Shown: positions 41,305 to 52,036 of the stretch, in pieces
Position numbering within the stretch: the stretch's first letter is position 1
How the letters are laid out: every line of letters starts with the position of its first letter
Assembly: GCA_903917345.1 (NCBI GenBank)
Contig: CAIXAE010000011.1
Location: 40,729-104,728 of the forward strand
Direction of reading: 5' to 3'
Length of the DNA stretch: 64,000 bases
DNA from: an uncultured Methylococcaceae bacterium
GTDB lineage: Bacteria > Pseudomonadota > Gammaproteobacteria > Methylococcales > Methylomonadaceae
Notes under the pieces: model-generated
Databases searched by the model: none
The model's input: the letters and a program-made list of their open reading frames with translations, nothing else
Told to the model about the DNA's origin: nothing
Translations under genes and position numbers: made by a program

Positions 41305-42728
41305 AACCAAGTCGTTTAGCTGAATGTGGAAATTGGGTTTTAGATCGCTTTCCCGTTACAAAGTTTTGGAATGATCATATGGCGCATTACTATGCGCCAA
41401 AAAACTTTAATATTTGGTACTTCTTTGGGTCATTAGCCTTATTGGTTTTAGTGAATCAAATTCTTACTGGTATTTTGTTAACTATGAATTACAAGCCAGA
41501 TGCAAAGCTTGCCTTTGACTCTGTCGAATACATCATGCGAGATGTGCCTTGGGGTTGGTTAGTGCGATATATGCATTCAACTGGAGCGTCTGCATTCTTT
41601 ATTGTGATTTATTTACATATGTTTAGAGCTTTGTTATATGGCTCATTCAAACACCCGCGTGAACTAATCTGGATATTTGGTATGTTGCTTTTCGTTGCTT
41701 TAATGGCGGAGGCCTTTATGGGGTATTTATTACCCTGGGGTCAGATGTCTTTTTGGGGTGCGCAAGTAATTATTTCATTGTTTAGTGCTATTCCTGTCAT
41801 TGGTGATGACCTATCTTTATGGATTAGAGGTGATTATGTTATTGCTGATGCAACATTGAATAGATTCTTTGCTTTTCATGTTATAGCAGTGCCATTAGTG
41901 CTCGTTATGTTGGTGTTTATGCACCTAGTAGCTTTACATGAAGTAGGCTCTAATAACCCAGACGGTATTGAAATTAAAGCGTCTAAAGACCCTTGGGGTC
42001 ATCCAGTTGACGGTATACCATTTCACCCCTATTACACGGTTAAAGATTTAGTGGGTGTCGGTGTGTTTTTATTGTTTTTCGCAACGGTTATTTTTTATAT
42101 GCCTGAGATGGGTGGTTATTTCTTAGAGCATGCCAATTTTATACCCGCTGATCCTATGAAAACACCTGAACACATTGCGCCTGTTTGGTACTTCACACCT
42201 TTCTATTCAATTTTGCGCGCAATTCCAGATAAGTTTGCTGGCGTTATTGGGATGGGTGGTTCTATTGTTGTATTGTTTTTGATGCCTTGGTTAGATCGAT
42301 GTAAGGTCAAGTCGATACGCTATCGTGGTGGTATATTTAAAAAAGCGTTGTTCTTATTTGTGATTAGTTTCTTAGCGTTAGGCTACTTAGGTACACAACC
42401 TGTAACGCCTCTTGCTACAACAATGGCTAGATTGTTTACAACTATTTACTTTGGATTTTTCTTATTAATGCCTATTTATACAAGATGGGAAAAAACCAAG
42501 CCAGTACCTAGAAGATTAACAAAAGTAAAAAGTATTGAAGATCAATTGCATGAAATTGAAGAGCAAATTCCTGCTTTGTTAGAAGAGATCACTGAAGTAA
42601 AACCAGCAATTACTGAAATAGGTCATCCAGCATTTAAAGGAACTTTTTTTAGCAGAAGACCAAATCCAAAAGGTATTGCGCATGTTTTAAGTCGAGTTTT
42701 AACCAACTTGAAAAGGAGTCTCGACTGA
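41301..42728 (+). CDS. petB: Ubiquinol-cytochrome c reductase cytochrome b with C-terminal extension
   Basis: Core of the bc1 complex with two b hemes. RYMHSTGASAFFIVIYLHMFRALLYG and the second His pair in FFAFHVIAVP hold the heme ligands; PEHIAPVWYFTPFY is the Qo-site PEWY-like region. Eight membrane helices are expected. At 475 aa it is longer than usual: after the last helix about 80 residues form a charged coiled-coil-like tail (SIEDQLHEIEEQIPALLEEI). It shares its last base with the petC start. Confidence 0.97.
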   Translation: MKPSRLAECGNWVLDRFPVTKFWNDHMAHYYAPKNFNIWYFFGSLALLVLVNQILTGILLTMNYKPDAKLAFDSVEYIMRDVPWGWLVRYMHSTGASAFFIVIYLHMFRALLYGSFKHPRELIWIFGMLLFVALMAEAFMGYLLPWGQMSFWGAQVIISLFSAIPVIGDDLSLWIRGDYVIADATLNRFFAFHVIAVPLVLVMLVFMHLVALHEVGSNNPDGIEIKASKDPWGHPVDGIPFHPYYTVKDLVGVGVFLLFFATVIFYMPEMGGYFLEHANFIPADPMKTPEHIAPVWYFTPFYSILRAIPDKFAGVIGMGGSIVVLFLMPWLDRCKVKSIRYRGGIFKKALFLFVISFLALGYLGTQPVTPLATTMARLFTTIYFGFFLLMPIYTRWEKTKPVPRRLTKVKSIEDQLHEIEEQIPALLEEITEVKPAITEIGHPAFKGTFFSRRPNPKGIAHVLSRVLTNLKRSLD

Positions 42729-43447
42729 TGAGAAGCTTAATTACAGTTTTATTGTTATTTACACTCACTTTTAATGTAAATGCTTCTGAAGAAGTTGAGT
42801 TACAAGAAGCAAATATTGATCTTTCAGATACGGCTTCTTTGCAACGCGGAGCCCAACATTTTGTGACGTATTGTTTGGGCTGTCATTCAGCTAAACATAT
42901 GCGTTATTTGCGATTTGCGTTAGATGTCGGAGTTGATCCAAAGAAGGTTCTCAATGATATTGCGCCAGAAGGTGCAAGTATCTATGATCAAATTCATAGT
43001 GCTATGAATAAGCATGATGCAGAAAAATGGTTTGGCGTACAGCCGCCAGATTTATCTTTGATTGCAAGGTCGCGTGGAGCTGATTGGTTATATAGTTATT
43101 TGAAGAGTTACTATATTGATCCATCAAGACCTTTTGGGGTAAATAATCTAGTGTTTCAAGATACTGCAATGCCGAACCCTTTATGGAAACTACAAGGTGA
43201 ACAACATGCGGAATCAAGAAGAAGTATTTATGGTGAGTATACTAAGTTAGAATTAGATGCGCCGGGTACTTTATCTGAATCAGAGTTCGATTTGTTTGTG
43301 AATGACTTGGTTAACTTTTTAGTTTATGTAGGTGAGCCTGTTCAACTTGAAAGAGAGCGTTTGGGTAAATATGTATTATTTTTCTTGATAATATTCTTAG
43401 TGATAGCTTATTTGCTGAAAAAAGAATATTGGAAAGATGTTGACTAA
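42728..43447 (+). CDS. petC: Ubiquinol-cytochrome c reductase cytochrome c1
   Basis: Periplasmic heme c subunit, anchored by a C-terminal helix (about 215-232). A signal peptide ends NVNA near residue 19. The heme site is CLGCHSAKHMRY. The Met ligand is probably in QDTAMPNPLW. 239 aa. Ends the petABC operon. Confidence 0.97.
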   Translation: MRSLITVLLLFTLTFNVNASEEVELQEANIDLSDTASLQRGAQHFVTYCLGCHSAKHMRYLRFALDVGVDPKKVLNDIAPEGASIYDQIHSAMNKHDAEKWFGVQPPDLSLIARSRGADWLYSYLKSYYIDPSRPFGVNNLVFQDTAMPNPLWKLQGEQHAESRRSIYGEYTKLELDAPGTLSESEFDLFVNDLVNFLVYVGEPVQLERERLGKYVLFFLIIFLVIAYLLKKEYWKDVD

Positions 43448-43574
43448 TATTAAGAAAAAAACAGGGATGTTTTTTCATAATCGATGATGTAAATTCTAGC
43501 TGGCCTCAACTCAAAAGGATGGAGGTGTATGTTACAATGTTACTTTAATCGCCCCATACGTCCAAGAGGTAGTC

Positions 43575-44210
43575 GTGGCAAATAATATTACTCGCAGAGC
43601 TGTAATGACGCTTTTTTCGTCTCCAACTTGTGCAATGAGTCATAGCGCTCGTTTTGTTTTACATGAAAAAGCCGTTACTTCAGATGTAGAATTTTATGAC
43701 CCAAATGATCCGCCAGAAGACTTGCTTGAACTTAATCCAAATGGTACTTCTCCCACATTTGTAGAGCGTGATTTAGTACTTTATGATTCTAGAATTATCA
43801 TGGAATATCTAGATGAGCGATTCCCGCATCCCCCTTTACACCAAATGGATCCCGTTTCTCGTGCTAATGCCAGAATGATCATCAAGCGTATTGATCAAGA
43901 TTGGTATACGCAATTAGATGAGATATTGATCTCGGGTGAGAAAAAATCATCACGTGCAAAGAAATTGCTAAGAGAAAGCATTTTGTCCGCCGAGCCCATA
44001 TTTGCCGCTAGGCCTTATTTTATGAGTGATGAGTTTTCATTAATTGATTGCGTAGTAGCGCCTTTATTATGGAGGCTTCCAAGCATAGGTATTGATGTTA
44101 CAAGTACGAGTGAAGTGATAGCAAATTACACACAACGTATTTTTAATAGGCCTGCATTCAAAAGTAGTTTGAGTGAGGCCGAAAAAGAAATGATTGAATT
44201 AGTAAAATAA
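43575..44210 (+). CDS. sspA: Stringent starvation protein A
   Basis: GST-fold protein that binds RNA polymerase; not a glutathione enzyme. The N-terminal thioredoxin-like part reads MTLFSSPTCAMSHSARFVLHEK, and NPNGTSPTFVERDLVLYDSRIIMEYLDERFPHPPL is the family segment. The start is GTG 43575, with AAGAGG upstream. 211 aa. sspA next to petABC and followed by sspB is standard in gammaproteobacteria. Confidence 0.96.
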   Translation: MANNITRRAVMTLFSSPTCAMSHSARFVLHEKAVTSDVEFYDPNDPPEDLLELNPNGTSPTFVERDLVLYDSRIIMEYLDERFPHPPLHQMDPVSRANARMIIKRIDQDWYTQLDEILISGEKKSSRAKKLLRESILSAEPIFAARPYFMSDEFSLIDCVVAPLLWRLPSIGIDVTSTSEVIANYTQRIFNRPAFKSSLSEAEKEMIELVK

Positions 44211-44219
44211 GTTATCAAT

Positions 44220-44603
44220 ATGACTTCTTTAAAACCTTATTTAATTCGCTCTATTTATGACTGGATAATGGATAATGATTTAACCCCTTATCTGTTGGTA
44301 GATGCTGAAAATAGTCGCGCTATTCTTCCGCAGCAATTGATTGAAGATGGAAAGATAGTTTTAAATATTAGGCCGCAAGCAGTACAAGAGCTTTCATTGG
44401 GTAATTCTGAGATTTTTTTTAAAGCTCGTTTTAGTGGTCAATCGATGAATATAATCGTACCTATTTCAGCTGTATTGGCTATTTATGCTAAAGAAAATGG
44501 TAAGGGTATGATTTTTGATCAAGAAGAAGATATATCAGATGAGCCACCTCCAACAAATCCAACCAAGAAATCAAACAAGCCAAATTTACGCTTAGTAAAA
44601 TAA
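44220..44603 (+). CDS. sspB: ClpXP protease specificity-enhancing factor SspB
   Basis: Adaptor that delivers ssrA-tagged proteins to ClpXP. The N-terminal domain starts SLKPYLIRSIYDWIMDNDLTPYLLVDAE. The acidic-to-basic tail ends with PNLRLVK, the ClpX-binding peptide. 127 aa, slightly short but complete. Follows sspA by 9 bp. Confidence 0.95.
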   Translation: MTSLKPYLIRSIYDWIMDNDLTPYLLVDAENSRAILPQQLIEDGKIVLNIRPQAVQELSLGNSEIFFKARFSGQSMNIIVPISAVLAIYAKENGKGMIFDQEEDISDEPPPTNPTKKSNKPNLRLVK

Positions 44604-44685
44604 TCAACCGATTTTTGCTTCAAGGTCTTTAGCATTTCTATAGCACTTTGTAAATTTAATACTACAGTAGTTTGCCAACTCACCG

Positions 44686-44691
44686 TATAAT
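44686..44691 (+). promoter_or_regulatory. Candidate -10 box for guaB
   Basis: A perfect TATAAT lies 35 bp before the guaB ATG and within an ACTC/GAGT inverted repeat (44678-44698). The -35 region at 17-bp spacing (TACAGT) is poor, so the promoter call rests on the -10 box and position. Confidence 0.4.
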
Positions 44692-44716
44692 AGCGAGTTA
44701 TTTTAGAAATAATTAG

Positions 44717-46192
<1,476 letters not shown>

Positions 46193-46235
46193 TTAGCCGT
46201 CTATATCGTTCTATTTCGCTTAATTAATAGTTTTA

Positions 46236-46268
46236 AACTATGAAAATCAGTTAATGGTTTTCATAGTT
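46236..46268 (+). other. Strong stem-loop between guaB and guaA
   Basis: AACTATGAAAATCA (46236-46249) pairs with TGGTTTTCATAGTT (46255-46268), 14 bp with one wobble, loop GTTAA. No T-run follows. An overlapping alternative palindrome, ATAGTTTTAAACTAT, begins at 46228, so two mutually exclusive folds are possible. Confidence 0.6.
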
Positions 46269-46317
46269 AATCTCATAATCTAAGCACACTTTGTTCAATA
46301 AACCTATAAAGCATAAC

Positions 46318-47904
46318 GTGAATCAAGCATCTACAAACATCCATAACCATAAGATCCTTATTTTAGATTTTGGGTCACAATATACACAGTTAATTGCTCG
46401 ACGCATTCGTGAAATTGGCGTCTATTGTGAGATTTACTCTTGCGAATGTACAGAAGCAGAAATTAAAGGCTTTGCACCTAACGGGATTATTTTATCGGGT
46501 GGTCCTGACACAGTAACCGAAGGCGATACACCTAGAGCTCCTCAAAGTGTTTTTGAGTTAGGTGTGCCTGTTTTAGGTATTTGTTATGGTATGCAAACTA
46601 TGACAGAGCAGATGGGTGGAAAGGTAGAAAGCTCTGATCATAGAGAATTTGGTTATGCACAAGTCAGAGCACGAGGTCATTCAAAATTATTAGCAGACAT
46701 TGAAGATCATTTAACACCAGAAGGCTATGGCTTATTAGACGTATGGATGAGTCATGGTGATCGCGTTGTTGAACTGCCTGAAGGTTTTATTTTAATAGCC
46801 AGCTCTGATGGCGCGCCGATCGCTGGTATTGCTAATGAAGATAAATATTTCTATGCCTTACAATTTCATCCAGAAGTAACACACACAAAACAAGGTGGTC
46901 GTATACTTTCTCGATTCGTACTTGATATCTGCGGTTGCGAAGCTTTATGGACAGCCAATAATATTATCGAAGATAGTATTCAAGCCGTTAGAGAAAAAGT
47001 GGGTACAGATCATGTAATTTTAGGACTATCAGGTGGTGTGGACTCCTCAGTCGTAGCTGCATTGTTACATAAAGCCATTAAAGATCAGTTAACGTGCGTC
47101 TTTGTTGATACGGGCTTATTGCGTTTAAATGAAGGTGACCAAGTGATGGCGACCTTTGCTGAGCACATGGGTGTTAAAGTCATCAGAGTAGATGCCGAAC
47201 AGCGTTATTTAGATGCGTTAGCCGGCATCACTGATCCAGAACATAAACGTAAAATAATTGGCAATTTATTTGTCGAAATCTTTGATGAAGAAGCGGCCAA
47301 GATTACCGATGCAAAATGGTTGGCACAAGGCACAATTTATCCTGACGTAATTGAGTCAGCGGGTTCTAAGAGTGGTAAAGCGCATTTAATCAAATCACAC
47401 CATAATGTGGGTGGTTTACCTGAAAATATGCTGTTAAAACTGGTTGAGCCTTTACGTGAATTATTTAAAGATGAAGTGAGACGTTTAGGACTAGAACTGG
47501 GGTTGCCATCTGAGATGGTATTCCGCCATCCTTTTCCAGGCCCAGGTTTAGGCGTTAGAATCTTGGGCGAAGTTAAGAAACAATATGCGGACTTATTACG
47601 TCAAGCAGATGCTATTTTTATAGAAGAGCTATATCGTAATGATCTATACGATAAAGTGAGTCAAGCCTTTGCTGTTTTCTTGCCTGTAAAGTCTGTCGGA
47701 GTGATGGGTGATGGTCGTCGTTATGATTATGTTATTGCGATTCGTGCCGTGGAAACTATTGATTTTATGACAGCGCGTTGGGCGCATTTGCCTTATGAGT
47801 TTTTAGATCTTATTTCTCGTCGTATTATTAATGAAGTACCGGGTATCTCACGAGTGGCCTATGATATCTCTGGAAAACCACCCGCAACTATTGAGTGGGA
47901 ATAA
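46318..47904 (+). CDS. guaA: GMP synthase (glutamine-hydrolysing)
   Basis: Aminates XMP to GMP. The N-terminal glutaminase has [16 protein letters not shown] and Cys in LGICYGMQ; the ATP pyrophosphatase P-loop is [15 protein letters not shown], and the dimerisation domain ends KPPATIEWE. The start is not certain: GTG 46318 gives 528 aa, near the E. coli length; TTG 46291 gives 537 aa. Neither has a strong ribosome site. Confidence 0.96.
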   Translation: MNQASTNIHNHKILILDFGSQYTQLIARRIREIGVYCEIYSCECTEAEIKGFAPNGIILSGGPDTVTEGDTPRAPQSVFELGVPVLGICYGMQTMTEQMGGKVESSDHREFGYAQVRARGHSKLLADIEDHLTPEGYGLLDVWMSHGDRVVELPEGFILIASSDGAPIAGIANEDKYFYALQFHPEVTHTKQGGRILSRFVLDICGCEALWTANNIIEDSIQAVREKVGTDHVILGLSGGVDSSVVAALLHKAIKDQLTCVFVDTGLLRLNEGDQVMATFAEHMGVKVIRVDAEQRYLDALAGITDPEHKRKIIGNLFVEIFDEEAAKITDAKWLAQGTIYPDVIESAGSKSGKAHLIKSHHNVGGLPENMLLKLVEPLRELFKDEVRRLGLELGLPSEMVFRHPFPGPGLGVRILGEVKKQYADLLRQADAIFIEELYRNDLYDKVSQAFAVFLPVKSVGVMGDGRRYDYVIAIRAVETIDFMTARWAHLPYEFLDLISRRIINEVPGISRVAYDISGKPPATIEWE

Positions 47905-47919
47905 TAAGTAGCTAAATGA

Positions 47920-48381
47920 ATGTCAGTAAGTAGTAGTGACGACGAAGCATGGATGCGATATGCCTTACGCTTAGCGCAACGTGCTGAGCAGTTAGGTGAA
48001 GTTCCTGTTGGGGCAGTTGTTGTTAAAGATAATCGCTGTATTGCCGAGGGTTGGAATAATTCCATAGTGTCTCATGATCCAACGGCTCATGCTGAAGTCG
48101 TAGCGCTAAGAGCGGCGGGTATTGTCGTAGAAAATTATAGATTATCCGATACGACGCTCTTCGTGACTTTAGAGCCTTGTGTGATGTGTATGGGTGCTTT
48201 GTCTCTTGCCAGGGTAAAACGTTTAGTGTTCGGCGCCTACGACCCTAAAAGGGGTGCTGTTTGTAATGCTTTAAGTTTAAGCGACGCTAGTTTCTTAAAT
48301 CATCATATTGATTGGACAGGCGGGGTTTTAGAAGCCGATTGTTCAGTGCTATTAAAAGATTTTTTCCGAGCCAGACGATAA
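47920..48381 (+). CDS. tadA: tRNA-specific adenosine deaminase
   Basis: Deaminates A34 to inosine in tRNA-Arg(ACG). Zn-site motifs are HAEVVALR and PCVMCMGAL, the HAE and PCxxC of the family. 153 aa, starts 15 bp after guaA. Convergent with pgi; the two share the hairpin at 48392-48420. Confidence 0.96.
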   Translation: MSVSSSDDEAWMRYALRLAQRAEQLGEVPVGAVVVKDNRCIAEGWNNSIVSHDPTAHAEVVALRAAGIVVENYRLSDTTLFVTLEPCVMCMGALSLARVKRLVFGAYDPKRGAVCNALSLSDASFLNHHIDWTGGVLEADCSVLLKDFFRARR

Positions 48382-48391
48382 ATGCTTCAAA

Positions 48392-48420
48392 GATTGGCTT
48401 TAGTCATCCTAAAGCCAATC
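48392..48420. terminator. Hairpin between convergent tadA and pgi
   Basis: GATTGGCTTTAG (48392-48403) pairs perfectly with CTAAAGCCAATC (48409-48420) around loop TCATC. T-runs are short on both strands (TTT on the pgi side). Position between convergent stops supports a two-way terminator. Confidence 0.75.
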
Positions 48421-48435
48421 CTTAAAAACCTCTTA

Positions 48436-50073
48436 TTAAGATTCTCGTAAAGCTTTGTAACGATTAATCAACGCATTGGTTGAGCAGTCGTGACTGGTGA
48501 TGACTTCGTCATTTTTAAGTTCAGGTAAGATCACGCCGGCGAGTACTTTACCTAATTCCACGCCCATTTGATCGAAGGAATTGATGTTCCAGATTGCACC
48601 TTGAACAAAGATCTTATGTTCATAAAAAGCGAGTAAAGACCCTAAGGTTTTAGGCGTCATTTTCTTAAATAGAAATGAGTTAGAAGGTTTATTGCCTTCA
48701 AATACTTTTGAAGCGACTAACAAGGTATCCTCTTGTTCTTTAGGCGTTAATTTCTGTTTAACTTCCTCAGCGGTAAGGCCATTCATCAATGCTTCAGGTT
48801 GTGCTAAGAAGTTTGATATTAAAATGTCATGATGTTCAGGTAGATGGTAATGGCTATTAGCCGCCGCTAAAAAATCACAAGGGATAAGCTTAGTACCTTG
48901 ATGAATCAACTGAAAGAAAGCGTGTTGCCCGTTAGTGCCTGGTTGTCCCCAAATGATAGGTCCTGTGTTGTAATCAACTTTTTCACCCTCAAGGTTGATG
49001 CTCTTCCCATTACTTTCCATATCACCTTGTTGAAAGTAATCAGCAAAATAACGCATCGATTGGTCATAGGGTAGTAGCGCATGTGAGGCTACATTATAAA
49101 AATTGTTATACCAAATGCCGAGTAAACCCATGATCACTGGAATATTCTGTTCAAAGGGTGTTTCATAAAAGTGCATGTCTGCTTCATAAGCACCTTGTAA
49201 CAATTCTTCAAAATTATCCATGCCTATGTAAAGGGCAATAGATAATCCCACGGCAGACCACAAAGAATAACGGCCACCGACCCAATCCCAAAACTCAAAC
49301 ATATTGTCGGTATCGATACCAAACGCAGCGACATTTTCTGAATGTGTAGAGATAGCTACAAAGTGTTTAGCGACCGCTTGCTCATCTTGAGCAGACTCTA
49401 AAAACCAGCGTCTAGCAGATCTAGCATTCATCATGGTCTCTTGCGTATTAAATACTTTAGAGGCGATGATAAATAATGTGGTTTCCGGAGATACTTGTTT
49501 TAAAACTTCAACGATGTTGGTTTGGTCTATATTAGATACGTAATGAACTTTTAAGCCACTTGAGCTATAGGGTGTTAGCGCCATAGAAACCATTTTGGGT
49601 CCTAAGCCAGAGCCACCAATTCCAATATTAACAACATCCGTAATGGCTTTGCCAGTGTAACCTTTCCACTCGCCCGAACGAACAGCGGCACAAAAGATAC
49701 GCATTTTTTCTAATACGGCTTTTATGTCTGGCATCACATCTTTGCCATCTACATAGATAGGTTTGTTGCTTTTGTTACGAAGAGCGGTGTGGAGAACAGC
49801 GCGATGTTCAGTAGTGTTGATTTTTTCACCGGCAAACATGGCATTTGTTTTATATTTTAGTCCCGCAAAATTTGCAAGTTCAAATAATAAAGATAAAGTG
49901 TCTTCAGATATTCTGTTTTTTGAATAATCGAATAATATTTCATTGAAACTAACGGAGAACTTCTTAAAACGATCTGGATCTTTTTGGAAGGCATCTCGGA
50001 CATGATCATTTTTTGTTTCTTGAAAATGGGTTTGCAATGCACTCCAAGCTTTTGAAGTAGTCAAAGATGACAT
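48436..50073 (-). CDS. pgi: Glucose-6-phosphate isomerase
   Basis: Interconverts glucose-6-phosphate and fructose-6-phosphate. Signatures: [31 protein letters not shown], the Glu in [10 protein letters not shown], and [18 protein letters not shown]. 545 aa, normal. On the minus strand, divergent from the copper-protein pair that starts at 50350. With PPi-PFK and enolase it gives three sugar-phosphate enzymes in the window, none adjacent. Confidence 0.97.
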   Translation of the reverse strand: MSSLTTSKAWSALQTHFQETKNDHVRDAFQKDPDRFKKFSVSFNEILFDYSKNRISEDTLSLLFELANFAGLKYKTNAMFAGEKINTTEHRAVLHTALRNKSNKPIYVDGKDVMPDIKAVLEKMRIFCAAVRSGEWKGYTGKAITDVVNIGIGGSGLGPKMVSMALTPYSSSGLKVHYVSNIDQTNIVEVLKQVSPETTLFIIASKVFNTQETMMNARSARRWFLESAQDEQAVAKHFVAISTHSENVAAFGIDTDNMFEFWDWVGGRYSLWSAVGLSIALYIGMDNFEELLQGAYEADMHFYETPFEQNIPVIMGLLGIWYNNFYNVASHALLPYDQSMRYFADYFQQGDMESNGKSINLEGEKVDYNTGPIIWGQPGTNGQHAFFQLIHQGTKLIPCDFLAAANSHYHLPEHHDILISNFLAQPEALMNGLTAEEVKQKLTPKEQEDTLLVASKVFEGNKPSNSFLFKKMTPKTLGSLLAFYEHKIFVQGAIWNINSFDQMGVELGKVLAGVILPELKNDEVITSHDCSTNALINRYKALRES

Positions 50074-50296
50074 GTGTTTTTGAGCTCCGTGTGAAATTAG
50101 TTAGCTTAAGTCTACGAAAAGTAGGGTTGGATAGCAAGAGCGCAATCAAGTCATTAGCAATTTGTTTATAAGAAAGTATTTTATAGGCCTAGAATCCTAT
50201 CAATTTCTTTATTTAGAGGGGGCGGTGTGCTAGAGTTGGCATCGCTATAGGTGAGTATATAGAAAATATAGCTTAGAATTACAAAATTGGACTTAA

Positions 50297-50314
50297 ATTG
50301 ATTTATAAATCAAT
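50297..50314. promoter_or_regulatory. 18-bp perfect palindrome, candidate operator
   Basis: ATTGATTTATAAATCAAT is a perfect inverted repeat 36 bp before the ATG at 50350 and in the pgi/50350 divergent gap. It resembles the FNR/CRP half-site TTGAT...ATCAA but with a 6-bp centre instead of 4, so it is not a normal FNR site. Regulator unknown. Confidence 0.5.
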
Positions 50315-50349
50315 CATATAATAATAATGTATCAATATGGGAAGGTAAC

Positions 50350-50964
50350 ATGAATAAAACACAACTAATAAGAAAGGGTTGTTTGGGCCTAATAGGTCTA
50401 TTTTTTTCTGCATCAATTTGGGCGCATGGTGGAGCAGCAGGAACAGATACCGATCAATGTAAATTTGAATTAGAGCCTACACATTGGATTCATTACACAG
50501 CTTACCAACCTAGCGCTTATCCTGCTGAAGAGTTCTGCGGTAAGTTGCCGGGCACAAATACGTTGACTCAGTTAGTCTTCGATTACCAAGATATGAAATA
50601 CAGAAATATGTTGGTTGAGTTTGAAGTAACAAAAGAACCTGAAGGCAAACAAGTATTTTTATTACCTAGTGCAAAACATAAAAAAGGTTCGGTTAATTTA
50701 GAATTACCCAATGGTGTTGCTGAGCCAGGTCAATATTTAATCCACATTACTTTGATACCCGATCCAGCTGATAAAGAAGCCGGATCTTCAACACAAAGAT
50801 TAGACGTACACATGGGCTTTAAAGCCGGTGGTGGAGAGCCAGTTAGTAAAAATAGTATGTTGTTATATGCTTTCTTTACTTTTGCTGGTTTGTATTTACT
50901 GTATTTATCAAGTGCAGGCTTCAAACGTCAAGTTGACGCTATTATTTCAAAAATTAAAGCATAA
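50350..50964 (+). CDS. Exported, membrane-anchored protein with predicted N-terminal His; possible copper protein
   Basis: 204 aa. A signal peptide (about 1-25) ends SIWA, so the mature protein would begin HGGAAG. An N-terminal His is how CopC-like, LPMO and PmoB copper sites are built. The rest is a beta-rich periplasmic domain (QVFLLPSAKHKKG, QYLIHITLIPD, RLDVHMGF) with two Cys (about 37 and 63) that could form a disulfide, and a C-terminal membrane helix (about 171-190). Good ribosome site GGAAGG. No family recognised. Copper binding is inferred from this N-terminus and from its neighbour. Confidence 0.75.
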   Translation: MNKTQLIRKGCLGLIGLFFSASIWAHGGAAGTDTDQCKFELEPTHWIHYTAYQPSAYPAEEFCGKLPGTNTLTQLVFDYQDMKYRNMLVEFEVTKEPEGKQVFLLPSAKHKKGSVNLELPNGVAEPGQYLIHITLIPDPADKEAGSSTQRLDVHMGFKAGGGEPVSKNSMLLYAFFTFAGLYLLYLSSAGFKRQVDAIISKIKA

Positions 50965-50979
50965 ATAAAAAATCAGGTC

Positions 50980-51026
50980 TTACGGAACATTTAATAGTTA
51001 ATATTAAAAGATTAAGTGTTCCGTAA
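50980..51026 (+). other. Stem-loop between the two copper-candidate genes
   Basis: TTACGGAACATTTAA (50980-50994) pairs with TTAAGTGTTCCGTAA (51012-51026), 15 bp with one wobble and a 17-nt AT loop. No T-run follows. It may set relative expression of the two genes by mRNA processing or partial termination. Confidence 0.65.
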
Positions 51027-51061
51027 CATTGATTAACGAGTTGTATAAAGAGGAAGTAAAG

Positions 51062-51973
51062 ATGTTGAAGTTATTATCAGTTGCTGCGCTGATTGCCTTA
51101 TTTTCAGCACCTGTCAGTGCAATAGAATACGAAGAGCATGATGGAATGCTGATGGATCACGGTGATGGTCATTTAATGGATATGGCTGGCGGTATGGTGA
51201 TGGGTCAAAACACCAGTACCTTACCCGGTGGTTGCGATAAAATTTCAGAAACGAAAGAAATTACAGTTCACGCAGGACATAAATACGCAGAGAAATTTCC
51301 GGGTCGTATGTTTGCGTTTGATACTCAAGAATTCAATTTTAAGCCCTGTACTAAATTAACAGTACATTTTGTCAATGAAGACAATATTCGACATCAATGG
51401 ATGATGCACGGTTTACCAAAATATCTCTATCCAAAAGGGATGTTTCATATAGAGGCGTCAGGCCCTTCAAAAATTTCAGGCACATTAATATTACCGCCCG
51501 GCGATAAAACCTATTTAGTGCATTGCGATATTGCGCAGCACATGGAAAAAGGCATGAAAGCCCAGTTAAAAGTCGGAAAAGGGGATGGTGATTTACCCAG
51601 TATCCCAGGAGTTACTGCACTTGTAGTAGCTGATGATTATAAAGTGACCTTAGAACAACTAAATGCAAAGGCGCATGCGGATGCATTGTTGCCTGAGCCA
51701 GTCGTGGTTGCTCCAGTCGCTACCGCTAAAGTGGCTGCACCAGCGCCTATTAAAGAAGATTCTTTAATCTCAGGTGTTACCGTGATTGGTCTGGCTATTG
51801 GTTTATTCGCTGCGCCCTATTTGGCGCGAAGATATCAAGGTCTCAGTGTTTCAGAAGCTATTACCCATATTTTTGCTGATATTAGAGCGATTATTGAATT
51901 GATAGCTAAGCAAGTCTCGGCATTATTGAAGTTAGTGGGTCTAAATAAAGACAAAGTATTACCAGATAAATAA
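51062..51973 (+). CDS. Membrane-anchored cupredoxin with Met/His-rich N-terminus
   Basis: 303 aa from ATG 51062 (GAGGAAG upstream). A signal peptide ends VSA. The mature N-terminus is Met/His-rich (HDGMLMDHGDGHLMDM), like copper-loading segments. A cupredoxin domain (about 65-175) has a His in NIRHQWMMHG and CDIAQHMEKGM: Cys-x4-His-x4-Met, the rusticyanin spacing of a type 1 copper site. A Pro/Ala/Val linker, one membrane helix (about 240-260) and a helical cytoplasmic tail follow. Second gene after 50350-50964; a terminator closes the pair. Electron transfer or copper delivery is inferred. Confidence 0.82.
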   Translation: MLKLLSVAALIALFSAPVSAIEYEEHDGMLMDHGDGHLMDMAGGMVMGQNTSTLPGGCDKISETKEITVHAGHKYAEKFPGRMFAFDTQEFNFKPCTKLTVHFVNEDNIRHQWMMHGLPKYLYPKGMFHIEASGPSKISGTLILPPGDKTYLVHCDIAQHMEKGMKAQLKVGKGDGDLPSIPGVTALVVADDYKVTLEQLNAKAHADALLPEPVVVAPVATAKVAAPAPIKEDSLISGVTVIGLAIGLFAAPYLARRYQGLSVSEAITHIFADIRAIIELIAKQVSALLKLVGLNKDKVLPDK

Positions 51974-51992
51974 GATAGCTAACTAAGTAAAG

Positions 51993-52025
51993 AAACCTGT
52001 GCTCTATGAGTACAGGTTTTTTTTT
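51993..52025 (+). terminator. Intrinsic terminator after the cupredoxin gene
   Basis: AAACCTGT (51993-52000) pairs with ACAGGTTT (52012-52019), with an inner CTC/GAG, followed by a T-run to 52025. This is the cleanest terminator in the window. Confidence 0.92.
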
Positions 52026-52036
52026 GAGATAAAATA

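Noticed and set aside
50297..50314. Palindrome considered as a standard FNR site
   Set aside because: The half-sites match but the centre is 6 bp, not the required 4.
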